Source of the DNA: Paragonimus skrjabini miyazakii
Lineage: Eukaryota > Platyhelminthes > Trematoda > Plagiorchiida > Troglotrematidae
Direction: 5' to 3'
DNA: 64,000 bases
Assembly (NCBI GenBank): GCA_014338405.1
Contig: JTDE01001952.1
Span: forward strand, 47,042 to 111,041
Of this stretch, positions 1-11,071 are shown in pieces. Made by a program: the position numbers and the translations under genes. The number at the start of each line of letters is the position of its first letter. Positions within the stretch are counted from its first letter, which is position 1. Below the pieces are notes generated by a model. The model saw nothing but the letters and a program-made list of their open reading frames with translations. It did not search any database and was not told the DNA's origin.

Positions 1-2477
1 TAAGAAACCTCATTTGGGCGTAAAACAAACAGAAACTGTGTCATTTCTTGATAACGTGATCCACAGTTGTTAACGAGAGGAAGTATACAGAAACGGAGAA
101 ATAAACAGAAGATTGGTTTGCATAGTTCACCCCTCGCTTCATAGAGTGCAACTACTTACGTAGCCTGAGAATGAACCACAGTTTGAGTCCTTAAACCGAA
201 GTACAATATGGTGAAACACGGAAAATGTTTCAGGTCATTCACCAGAATTACGACCGGTATGGTTCTGCTCCGTTTCCGAAGCGGCTTCAGTACAAGCGTA
301 ATACCATAACTACAAACCTAAGCAGAGTGTAAGTGCTCCATAAGGTCAGATTCTGATATACACCTTGTATTAAGTACTTGTTTGTACGTTCATGTGCAAC
401 GTGATGGACCCGAATTAATCGACTGTAGGGCAGATAGTAGAAAATACCAGCCATTTTATGCGTGATACACTGGTATATCCTTAAGCTAAGGTGCATTGCG
501 GTTACGGAGTGCCACCTCAATAAACGAATCATTTCTCCCGAGGATCAATTATTTGTTTTTACAACAGACTTCTCAACGAAGAGCCGGGATGTGTGTGCTC
601 GTGATACGACTATAGAAAACTAGCTAATTTATCGCTGTTACCTAAGTGCAAATTATTTAGGAAGTTAATATTGTCTAGCAAGAGTGATTCACTCTTTTGT
701 CTGTTCGTTTTTAGTTGTGCCAGACTGAATGTCTGAAATAGAAGAACTGGGTTCCATCTGATACAAATGGTGAAAGTACATGCTATCAAAAGTTCGTCCC
801 TAGAATACACATTATGGTGTTAATTATGACTTTGTTTTCTAATTAACTAGTTGCTCAGCGTACTTGATCATCGTCGGAATAAGTATGACACAGACAGTCT
901 ACAAGTTGAAACATGTTTTCTAAGCAGAGAAACAAGGATATAGGTGAAAAAAACTTTAGTACCTGCAGCGGCAGAATAAAGAGGTCTTGTATACTATACG
1001 CAAATGAAGAACTATTATTCATATCTCACCTACTATATCTAATACCAATGGAACTAGTGGGTACCTTAATGATCCTAAAGAAATGCTATAAACCGACAAT
1101 CGGAATATTAAGCTGGTTTATAGTGCATTGGTATTTTGGATGTTTTGTTATTTCCACAGTTTAGTTGTCGACAAAAGAGTTTCCAGTGTTATCTAGTTCC
1201 GCAAGATGACTATTCTCGTTTCCATCCCAGTGAATTCATTTCCTTTCCCCTAAATTAAATACTGTGGTTTATTTGCTTTCGAAGATAAACCTGATTGCAA
1301 GAATCTTCTGTATAATTATTTGCTTCTAGATTCAATTTACAGATATTTGTTAACCCGTAGTTACGTGTATTATTTTCAAATAAACTGTGTGCATACTGAC
1401 ACACCAGAATTGAAGTCACTAGTGTGGTGTACGGAGGAGACCTAAAACGTCTAGGTAGGATAAGCTGTTCGAGAAAAAACTTTATCGTGGGCATTGATGG
1501 TGTGCATTGTGATTCCGCTGGTAACCTCGAAATTGTTGAAACTGTTCTTATCAATAGGCAGCCATATATTGAGAACGTCTCAACTATTTTTGAAATCAAA
1601 TTTAAAAAAAAACAATTGTAGTGAGTGCTCGAAATCTACAACTAGTAGGGATGCTGGATCAGATAGCCTGTTATCAAGTGTTTTTAAAAACGGTACAGAT
1701 ATACCATTTCAATCTCCGATTTTTTAATTTACATAGTACCTTCACCCATAAAAATTACTGACTCCTGCAGTACACTGCGAGTAACTTTACGGACTGATAA
1801 AAATAATTCTAAACTGAGTTTAGTAAAATGTTACCCATAATGTAAAAAGGTGCGTGAGAAACTAATATTTGTTAAAAGAATTACCCTGGCAACCATTGTG
1901 ACACACATAACTGGTGCGTTGATAAATCTCAGAATGACGTAAGTCTGAGTGGCACTGAGAAGTCTCAGTTTACTGGTGTGACATTAATGTTGTATGGAGA
2001 GGCAAGAGTATTTATATTTGCATTGAGTATTAAGTAGCAATCATGCTGCGTTTTAACTGACTGGCTCGTTACTGCTTTTCATAAAATACTTTTGTACGAA
2101 CTTTTTACTCACCATCTCTTCCAAACAAATCCGACTCAACACTTTATCTTTGACTTGCTAGGCTGGCGTTGAGCGATCTTATTTTCGTTTACAACAGCTT
2201 GTGAGTGAACTTTGATTAATTTCTCGTTCTCCGATGAGGAAACTGTCCAAGTCCGATATCACTACACCCATTGGTATACTTGCCAACAATCGTGGTAAAG
2301 ACAGTTACCCACTTATCTTCCTCAATCTGACAACAGACAAAAGATGTACGACCACCCGTTTGTGTTTATATCGTAATGGTAATGTCTACAACTGAGCAAA
2401 CCTTACAGTACTGTTAACAGTTAAAAGGTCACTTGTTTAACCGAGAAAAATATATCTAAATAAAACAATGCTAACGG
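1..2477. other. No recognisable gene
   Basis: This stretch has only short ORFs with no recognisable domain on either strand. I see no repeat shared with the rest of the window, no transposon terminus and no RNA gene. It is AT-rich and resembles intergenic or intronic animal DNA. Confidence 0.6.
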
Positions 2478-2750
2478 CTGATCGCAGTTCACACATTTCC
2501 TCAAATTATTCAGGCAGCCACTCTCGGAAAGGAACATCACTTACGAGTTTCACTCTTGTCAGAACTGGTCGGTACTGTATATTCTTATTACAACCAATAC
2601 TCGTACTGTAATTATACTTTCACAAGACGACCGCCTTGATCACTGAACTAATGGCTTCTTATACGGTGCGACCTAATCATTATATGCAAACGTTCAGCCA
2701 CTTTCTCATATCAGCAGTGGTCAGATTGTCGATTTCCCCGGGAGAAAATG
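2478..2750 (-). repeat. Old diverged copy of the tRNA-headed SINE-like repeat
   Basis: Read on the minus strand, this segment aligns along its length with the repeat at 10530-10880: the 3' body (2478-2565), the place of the tRNA-like head (about 2600-2670), and the region upstream of the head (about 2680-2750). Substitutions are heavy and the A and B boxes are no longer recognisable. No target-site duplication was found. It is the oldest-looking copy of this family in the window and shows that sequence on both sides of the tRNA-like head belongs to one repeat unit. Confidence 0.6.
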
Positions 2751-5680
2751 TGATAAATCTCCTGTAAAATTTAATCAAGACTTTTCTTCAAGTTGGGGTC
2801 ACAGAAATCATGAGAAAATTTACTGAGAGATAGTGTGATCACTGATAAGTAGTAACATATTTATCAACCAGGCAGTCACAACACACTCTTCACTGCTGTA
2901 GCAACTAAGTTTGTTGTAATTCAAGTGGCTGTCCTGACAAATTTTGTCTCTAGTCTGTTCAAGTATGATACTACTAGCAGAAAGAGCTATACTATACAGT
3001 TATGTCGATGAGGTTGTTTTGGTTATGACACTTTCAGCAACTTTTAAGTAACCATTGTTGCACAGGACTTGTTTTATCATGAACAAACTGTGAAACGTTC
3101 ATAACTTGTCTACGAATACTTCAAAATGTGCGGAGGTTTGGTTCACAACTGTTAATGGTAGTCGTTATAAACACCTCGTGCAATGGCACCCAGAGCCCGT
3201 ATTCCGGTTGTTGCCACTCTTAGGTGAATGTTCACTAAATACTTAACAGTTATCTCAGCCTAAAAATATATACTGGACTCTTTGAGATTAAGATATTTTC
3301 ATGATATTAGGAAGACACAATTTTTACGCCGTCCACTTAAAAATTATTTTCAATTCCTTTCTACTTTATTTCAAGATTTATTAACGCCTGAGTACTCCGC
3401 TTTCGGCTACACTGACTGTATGAAAAAGAATCTCGGACCACTGAAAATCTCCGTGGAAATCATAAAAAACAAAGTTTCCGCGAGGAAACTGTTTTTGACT
3501 AAATCTTCTCTCTAACTGATGCAACCGACGAGTTAGAATGTTATTGATCAACAGAATGAAGAAGGGACAATGTGATTGGATAAATGATTAACATTATTTC
3601 GTTGGGGCTAGGAACATAAAGGAAGTCGGTTCTCAGTAGTCACCATTAGTCGGACTGAGATAGGGAGATGGCGACATTGTTTCACGGGTTGACCGACCGT
3701 GTGTGACCAAAGCAGCCCTAGAGTTTGAAGGAACTGTTTCTGAACACACAAAATCGGATTTCGTCTACCATGGCTACTTATAAGATGCGGTATTTGACCT
3801 TGACATTCGTGGTCAGGACCCGGTAGACGATGCGAAATGCTCCCTCATTGTCGGTGTGTCAAACACAATCGATCAAAAGGGCCAAGATTGACAAATTGAT
3901 ATCTTGGTTGTCCCCGAGGTGAACCAGGTAAAGTATTGGGTAATTCTTGCCGATAGGCGTCTAGTGGTACAACCTATGGATTTTGAACCACAGAAACGGT
4001 TGAATGAATAGATCAAGAAAGAAGCAAAATTATTAGGTACGTTATCTTTCACATTCAGTGGTGCCACCAGTTTTGAATGAAATGTGGCAACGAAACTTAC
4101 GACATAACAAGTCATATTTGTGATCCTGCATTGTTAAATCTACCGCGAGATTGACCCAGTCCTGTGCCGGGATCCACACACAGACTTCTGTACACTCATA
4201 TCCAGGCATACAATTTTCCGGTAGTCTTTCAACCGGTTAGAATTTTCGTCAAACCAGAACATATTCCTGTACAGCCGATTGAGTTACTGAGTATGTAATG
4301 AAACAAACCTGTTGGTTAGTTTGTGTATGTGACATTACTTCTAAAATCTTGCGGTTTCATTTTCATTACAGCTGTCGCACCTAATCCTCGTCTATTCATT
4401 ATCAATATAAACGAGAATATAGCGATTTGATTAAGTGAAATTCCACTTTTAGGAGCAATTGCTTAACATGATCTGACTTGATTTGACTTTTACACTGCAT
4501 TGTTTCCAAAACAAACCTTTTGATCATTCACGACTTGTTTACATACGAATTGATTGGGGAAAAAATAGTGCGAGACCTTCGAATTCTTAGCTGGGACGAT
4601 GATCCTTCTGAAGCAGTAACTTATATTTACGTTTATCTGCTGTGGATTTACTTGAAGCAAATAAAACCTTTCTACGTTTTGTTCAGAGCACAGTGGAACG
4701 AGTAATACATTCTGTACCAAAGAAGCACACCGAACAACCATTCTTAAGATGACACGAAGTAATTTAGTCTATCCCTGTTGGAATGAAGATAATGTGTAGA
4801 ACGAATAAGCTAGACTAAGGAATATACAATATAAGAGATACATTTTTTCAAGTCTAGACAATTTTACTACGTAAGAAGCATGAACACCAACCACCATGTA
4901 AACTGTGGCAAAGAAAACTTGTCCTTTTTTCAAAAAAACTACTGGGCTGGTTAGGATATTTGCTGCTAAAATCAATGCCATCTTTATGATGAGCTGATAA
5001 TTTGTATTGTAAATAAATAGCAATCGAATTGAACATACAATTTTTGTTCCTTCTGCTGAAACACTTACTGTCTGCCAGACGATTTGACAACGAGTACCGT
5101 TCAATTCAGCTTAGCACAGAACGATAGAAGCAGTGACTGGTTTACTAAAGTTAGGGATAGTTGGATGATGAACCCTGACTGCCAAAGATGCTATACCACT
5201 CTAGTTTTTGCAATCGAATTCCATTCGTTCATGTAAACAGAACCAAAGCCCGCCGTCGTTTACTTAATGGCTACGTTCATTAAGATGGCTATCCCTTTTA
5301 CTACGATCCTAGGTAACTGTGTGAATATAACTACACTGTAATGATGAAAATATTAAGTTCCTCTTGTCCTGTTCATTAAGAAGTTAAGACATGATTATTC
5401 GGCAGAAAAGTCTACCTGACTACAAAAGCTGCCAACTAGTGTGAGTGGCGTTCAATTTGTGCATATTGCAAGATTCAGGTACTTCATTTATTCACATCAG
5501 TCGATTACCTGGAAAGTTTAACTACTTAGGAGTAGAACACAGCAACAAGACTAAGAACGAAAGAATAATACATAGATGCAAGACAAGTTGGGATGCACAG
5601 TTTTAGTGTCACCGCAACTATCTTGATTGCGTCGGCAAATCCAACCAACAGTTAGCTGGTGTGCCCTGGATTATAATCGT
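2751..5680. other. No recognisable gene
   Basis: Only short ORFs without domain signatures are present, the longest on the minus strand at 4769-5104. No repeat, terminus or RNA gene could be supported. Confidence 0.55.
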
Positions 5681-5990
5681 TTCTTAATGTTGTACAACAT
5701 GCAACTTTGTTTGTGAGTAGTATAGTGCGTACATTCGGGCACTAAAGGGTAGATCTCGATGCCAGGAAGACGAAGGACCATAAGCGACTATTGGAACAGT
5801 GTGCAGGCACCATGGAGGACGTGTCATCAAGATGAATGACTGCTGCCCGGTCTGTGTGTGGATACACACCAACCATACAAACTAGTGTACGCGTTCGTTG
5901 TCCTATGTTTCAACATGATCCCTATAGGGTTTCATGCAAAAACAACTTATCAGTCTAGGAGTCTTTTGCGGTCACAATAACAGAACATCA
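5681..5990 (+). repeat. Unclassified dispersed repeat, copy 1
   Basis: This roughly 310-bp segment aligns with 33918-34235 in the same orientation. The best-matching blocks are near the left end (a shared run ending in caactttgtttgtgagta) and near the right end (a shared block containing gagtcttttgcg). Similarity fades outside these limits on both sides. No coding potential, terminal repeat or tRNA-like head is visible, so its class is unknown; a solo LTR, a SINE body or a non-autonomous DNA element are all possible. Confidence 0.6.
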
Positions 5991-6684
5991 ATATTTTGAA
6001 CTTTGGATAGCACGCACAAATTAGGAAAGGTGAGATGGGCCAACCACATGACCTGGTGCTTTCGAAGACAGTGATCCGCAGGGCGTCATCCCCTGCACTT
6101 GCCATTTGAGAAAATGTTCCAAATTTCTCGCTCTCCTACAAGGTTCCGTCTGTGCCGTTAACGTATGAGTCGCCACAAATGCAGGTCAACTGTTGGGCGG
6201 CATGAGGGACAGAGTTATCTGAATAAGGACAGACAAAGGAATGGAGAGTATTCCTGCGGATATAATAAAACGGACTGCAGTTCACGGTAACGTAAGTCGG
6301 ATACCTCACAGATTTTAATTTGTAGCTTGCAGTGTACTGAAATACTCTGCTTTGAAGGAGATTGATAAACAGCTTTTTGTGATCCGGTTTTGATCACTCG
6401 TTGTTCGCAGTGACTTTCGGCAAGTATAACCAGATATCCGTTCAAAAGTAAGACAATTATCAAGATCCTGTCTTAAGATGTTAGGTTGTACGTGCTGTCT
6501 GTGTTTCATGGAAAAACATTCGAACTAAACCGCGATTATTAACCGCATTGAGAAAAGACTAGAACTGTAGGTGATGTCTGTACTGTGTGGTTTCACGGAG
6601 GATAGATTGTCTAAGGTGTATGAAAGTTGAAAGACTAGAAAAAGAGATATCTGACTGTTTTAAATGGGTTAGGAGTGATAAAAT
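5991..6684. other. No recognisable gene upstream of Penelope fragment
   Basis: I looked here for the reverse transcriptase part of the Penelope-like element that should precede the nuclease domain at 6685 and did not recognise any RT motif. The short overlapping minus-strand ORFs at 6215-6509 have no domain signature. Confidence 0.4.
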
Positions 6685-7200
6685 TTGTTTGTAGTGTGCA
6701 AAATTGTTTGTGGTAAATTCAAGCCGTTTAACACTGACTTTGCACAGTTTGGTAATCTACACACTCTCGGTGTGTCCGTCTTAGCCAAATTCTGTTTTGT
6801 ATACTCCCATTTGTTTATACCACTACATAATAGAATAATAACTATTCTGTCTAAACATGTCGTTTATCAGTTCACTTGCAGTTACAATGACAGCTATATC
6901 GACAGAACGGACCGGTGGTTGCGTCAACGTGTGGCCGAACACCTCCCAAAATGGTTGATTCAGTCTGTTGAGCGAACATACAGTCAAAGGAGCAACGGAA
7001 CGCGAAACCCGGCATCGTCAAGTGCGAAGCACATTCTGGAGACAGGTCACAACGTCGACCCAACCAGGTCGTTCATGGTGTTGCTACGACACCCAAACCC
7101 CAAAATTCTGGCCATCAGTGAAGCTGTGCTGATCAAACAAAGAAAGCCAGTATTGTGTGCACCAAAATTAATGGTTCACATCGTCCACCTCCCCTGGTAG
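6685..7200 (+). pseudogene. Penelope-like element, C-terminal GIY-YIG nuclease fragment
   Basis: This open frame of 171 codons carries in its second half the GIY-YIG endonuclease domain that ends the polyprotein of Penelope-like retroelements. Visible landmarks are VYQFTCS (residues 60-66), SYIDRTDRWLRQRV (70-83), EHLPKWL (85-91), the SSAKHILETGH segment (112-122), SEAVLI with the expected acidic residue (145-150) and the terminal block ending in HLPW, where these proteins usually stop. The G of the usual SYIG is D. The first 55 residues do not look like the family. No RT domain is visible upstream, so this is a 5'-truncated or rearranged fragment. The nuclease normally nicks target DNA for reverse transcription; activity here is not expected. 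Confidence 0.85.
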
Positions 7201-10200
7201 CGGCCTTTTGACCTAAAAATCCACTCTGTTCAACTATCGTTGCCATGCGCCTTTGTTATATATTCTGTGTGTATTTAGTATGCGGCTGATGAGATAAATC
7301 GAAATGTTAACATCCGCAACGTTTGTCTTCTTGCTGTTTTGACGAATTATTGTTTCCTCGATAGTTGCCCTTCCGCTAGCTTCTTTTTGTTTGGCATTCG
7401 GTTAATTTTGAACCTCCGAGCGTCCGCTAGTATAATGTTCAGTTTGATCTTCTAATCCGCTTTATTGAAGACTACAACATCACAGTATATGTGTGGTCTA
7501 CGAACAATCGTTGACTTCTGTTGTTTGACAACTTCTTGCAGTTGATAAAGCAAACATCAGTGTTAAAAAATAGGCAGCAACACAATTTGTTGGACAATAG
7601 TTTTAAACTAGATCAATCTGGAATTTCTGGGGAAGTGATGAGCAGTTCATACGAGATTTCCACCTGGATGTGAACGGTTAATTGACTGACTTTCTTCTGT
7701 GTAGTTGTATGCATGAATCCTGCTTTTGTGCTCGTATGAATTGCTTGACTGACAAGCTGTTAACAGAACAGTACTGAGAAAATTGGGCTCATCGGGCCAG
7801 CGACTAATGAAGATTCTGATGTGTTCTATTTTATTGACATATATTCATCTATTATGATCAAAGGTTTCGTGTAGTTGATCAATGAGGATAAACGGTGCGA
7901 TTTTATTTCAAAATACTCGTTGTTGCACAATGTTAAAGACTGGTACAGATGTGTTAAAACAACTACGCAATCTAGCTAGATAAACATTTACATGCAAAGA
8001 GAATGCACTATGAACATTTCATATTTGCATGCTTCCCTCTAGTATAGGTACTTCTTGTCATGGAAAGTGGATTTGGGTAACCATCTGTTGGCTGAATAAT
8101 TGTCATTTACTTTAATGTATTGTTTGATTTTATTAGAAATTTCCACTCTAATCGACTACAGTTGTATCTGCACCGGATGAGACTGATTGAATGAATCTGT
8201 GTAATTGATATAAATTCATATAACTACATCAGCCTGATTGGAATCTCACAGTTTTCGAGACTGCAGTATAAATTATCGTGGATTTAATGACTGCCTCATT
8301 CAGATGTTTACATTGCTCACTATATGACCGTGCCTGTCAACTTAGGATGTGAGAGATGGTGTTCACAGAATCAAACTGTTTCTTTCTAACATAATACCAT
8401 TTAATAAACAATACGGTAATACGTCAAACGCATCTATTCCATAGTACAACAAGCTGGTTAACCGTGTAATATTTAAGTAACCAATGAGTAACGTTTGATT
8501 TACTCCGCTTCAAGTTTCAGATCGGTTGCACTAGTCTTGCGTGATCACAGTTTTAGCTACTGTAGACAAGCACAAGTGTTCATGCTTCTAGATTCATTCG
8601 TTTATTCATATGTAAACTGGGCATAACAAACTTAATGACAATACCACGTACAACTGCAGACTCCGATCGACCCAAACAGTAATTATGGGCGTGTGCGCAC
8701 CAATTACGTCTGGTAGAGACAGAGCACAGCCGCCACTCATGTCAGTGTGATCATTCAGACTAGTCGCAGCCATAATCTCTGTTCCGGATGAACGCCTACG
8801 TGTGATAGGTGATTCATTCACGATTTCGTTCAGTTGTTCACCAAGGCAACGAAAACCACTTTTAAGTCGTGCTAGTGATCGTGGTGACAGCGTGTGATTC
8901 AGCTGAAATAGAGCCAGTTTTTTGTATTTATTGCCAAAAAGGTTTCCATCATAACAAATTTGAGGCATATGAAACAGAGTGGTAACATTAAGACATTGTC
9001 TCCTGGATGCAAATTAAAAACTTGCTTTGTGCACGCGTGACGATGTTGAAAATTTAAACTGCAGCGCAAGCTAAATGGACCGAGTTACCTGACTGAAACA
9101 TCTGTTGGTTACTAAATTTGGAATGGCATAATCATAAGATGAATCAATCAAACGTGTGGTGATGCATGCCGCTGACCATGAAGCTTCGTTTGAGAGGTGA
9201 TGCCACTCAATGAACCTGTACAGCCAATCGATATGTTATGGACGCTGAACGACTTTCACACATCCAGCAAACGAAAACGGACGGATGATATAGAGTAAGA
9301 ACGAGTGACACCAGTCCAATCTGCGCGTACTGCAACACATACATGGTTGGCGACATCCGAAACGGATTAGCCCGCCACAGTGACCGAAGCCGAAGGACGC
9401 CTCTGCTTCAAACAATCAACCCAAGTGGCTTGCGCTGCACCCCTTGTGCTTCCACTCACACACTACGTGTCCGGTGTAAATCCGAAGGAATAGCACCAGT
9501 AGGTGTGAGTGAGGCCTTTGTGTCCAGTCGGCCAATGCTGGTTAGCCAATTGAATGGTTAGCACGAAAAGGAAACACTTGTCTCTCGGAAAATAACGACA
9601 GGAAGAGACTGCAATGACAAGATCTATACTAGGAAGAAAGATATGTAAAATGTAACACAAGGAGCATTCCAGTACACGAATGTTTGTTACCGAATTACAG
9701 AGAGGATAAGGATGATGTGAGCCAGGCTTTCTGAATGACCGCAGTTGCCACGACAGAGAACTAAGTGGTCAGTTCGGTCGCCGAAAGTACTTCAGACCTT
9801 GTTTGATAGAAGACCACACCGGAGCTGCTTGGAGGAAACACGGTCTGGATTCAGCAGCCAACGACTGAAAAGTGGAGAGCGAAACACTTCCTGAAGACTA
9901 TGGCTATCCGGCTTATGACACAACCTATCCATCTACGCCGCATGGGTCTATCCCTTGTTGGTCATTGTCACACCATGAACACGTACCGGGGCGTTCACGT
10001 CCCTGATGATAGGGCCGAACTAATAATCCTTGACCGCTTTCCTCAGAACTGGACATTGACTGGAGAGCAACTACTCCTCTCTTGACTTGTGTGAGATGGG
10101 AACAGTGGTAGACAAACTTGGCATGCCCAAACCGTCCAACTGAATTCGGGTGTGGATGTAGCTAGTTTATATTTTGGGGTGCGGAGCTACTGCTGGAAAA

Positions 10201-10289
10201 CACCATGTTGGGACTGGAGGACGAAGCCGTCGAGCGTGGTGGAATCGTTTAGGTAGGAGTCAGAAGTGTGATATATTAGGGGTAGAGGG
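7201..10289. other. No recognisable gene
   Basis: After the Penelope stop codon I see only short ORFs. The longest, on the minus strand at 8606-8968 (120 codons), has no recognisable domain. The more GC-rich stretch at about 9240-10085 has a transposon-like feel but no motif I can name. Confidence 0.5.
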
Positions 10290-10400
10290 GGACCGACGAA
10301 ACTTTAGACCGATCTGATAATCGTATTCCACGATAAAATCGAATGCCTTAGACAAGTCAATAAATGCCGCACACAAGCTGCAAACGTGGTGCATGAATTC
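10290..10400 (-). pseudogene. Non-LTR reverse transcriptase scrap (motif A)
   Basis: On the minus strand one frame reads AAFIDLSKAFDF, the motif A signature of non-LTR reverse transcriptases, with the catalytic aspartate codon and the usual K-A-F-D context. Flanking sequence on either side cannot be aligned confidently to other RT motifs, so only this short piece is supported. The SINE-like insertion starting at 10530 lies just upstream on the same strand and may have interrupted the element. The clade (CR1, RTE or Jockey type) cannot be decided from so little. Confidence 0.5.
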
Positions 10401-10516
10401 TAGAGGGGTGCATGTAGTAATGAAGTCGCCTCGAGGCACCCGTCACAGTGTAGGAATGCGGATGGAGGAGTTGGTAGCTAAAAGTGCGAATTTCAACGAT
10501 CCGCCAATATTCTGAA

Positions 10517-10529
10517 TCAAAGTACAAAT
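10517..10529 (+). repeat. Target-site duplication, left copy
   Basis: The 13 bases tcaaagtacaaat recur exactly at 11059-11071, immediately flanking the SINE-like insertion at 10530-11058. An exact 13-bp direct repeat is in the range produced by target-primed reverse transcription. Confidence 0.8.
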
Positions 10530-10668
10530 TTCAATTTGAACATCACCCACAATTGATCGCAGCTGTCGCATTCCCATAGACTTTCCAGTCGGCCCATTTC
10601 GAAAAGAAGCACTAGACTCGAGTTTCGCTCTCATCAGAGCTCGTCAGTAGTGCATATCATCGCCACTG

Positions 10669-10726
10669 CCGGGACTAGAACCACGGCCACGCTCTTCATG
10701 AGGCAACCGTGTTTACCACTACGCCA
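10669..10726 (-). promoter_or_regulatory. Internal RNA polymerase III promoter-like A and B boxes
   Basis: On the minus strand the A-box-like tggcgtagtgg sits about 40 bases upstream of the B-box-like ggttctagtcc, close to the spacing in tRNA genes. The B box departs from GGTTCGANTCC at one core base. The sequence cannot be folded into a good tRNA cloverleaf by eye, so it is read as a tRNA-derived SINE head and not a tRNA gene. Confidence 0.6.
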
Positions 10727-10934
10727 TTGACCTCACGTTAGGCACCACTGAATTATCGTATGTGAACGCTCAGCCACTTTCGCTTGTGAGTAATGATCAG
10801 GTTGCCCGATCGAAATGGAGACACAGTTACTGTTTGCTAACTCCAATCGATAACCCCGCGATTATGACTTCCTAGACAGGTCGAGATCTTCGCTCTCATT
10901 AAACCTGCTAGGCGATATTTTAGATTACTGATGA

Positions 10935-11058
10935 GTAGTCGGGGATTTGGTTAATTTCAAGTTGAACATCACCCACAATTGACCGCAGCTGTCGCATTCC
11001 CATAGACTTTCCAGTCGGCCCCTTTCGAAAAGAAAAAATTAACCAAATCCCCAACTAC
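10935..11058. repeat. Foldback: inverted 23-bp arms
   Basis: The 23 bases at 10935-10957 are the reverse complement of 11036-11058 with one mismatch, separated by a 78-bp loop made of the SINE 3' body. The foldback is a by-product of the plus-oriented tail joined to the inverted copy. Confidence 0.8.
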
Positions 11059-11071
11059 TCAAAGTACAAAT
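11059..11071 (+). repeat. Target-site duplication, right copy
   Basis: Exact match to 10517-10529, marking the right edge of the SINE-like insertion. Confidence 0.8.

Larger units (their letters stand above)
10530..11058 (-). mobile_element. tRNA-headed SINE-like insertion with 5' inversion
   Basis: Most of this 529-bp insertion (10530 to about 11033) is in minus orientation. Read on that strand it gives a 3' body module (11033-10959), a tail, a linker, a 5' region (about 10875-10735), a tRNA-like head with A box (10726-10707) and B box (10684-10669), then a second 3' body module ending at 10530. The last roughly 25 bases (11034-11058) are the repeat's tail in plus orientation, and are exactly what should follow the module ending at 10530. 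A perfect 13-bp duplication flanks the whole. This geometry matches twin priming by a LINE machinery. The head resembles a tRNA: A box tggcgtagtggtaaacacgg, B box gtggttctagtcccgg. Confidence 0.75.

Noticed and set aside
8606..8968. Minus-strand ORF of 120 codons
   Set aside because: No domain or flanking gene signals; length is not exceptional for a 64-kb window.
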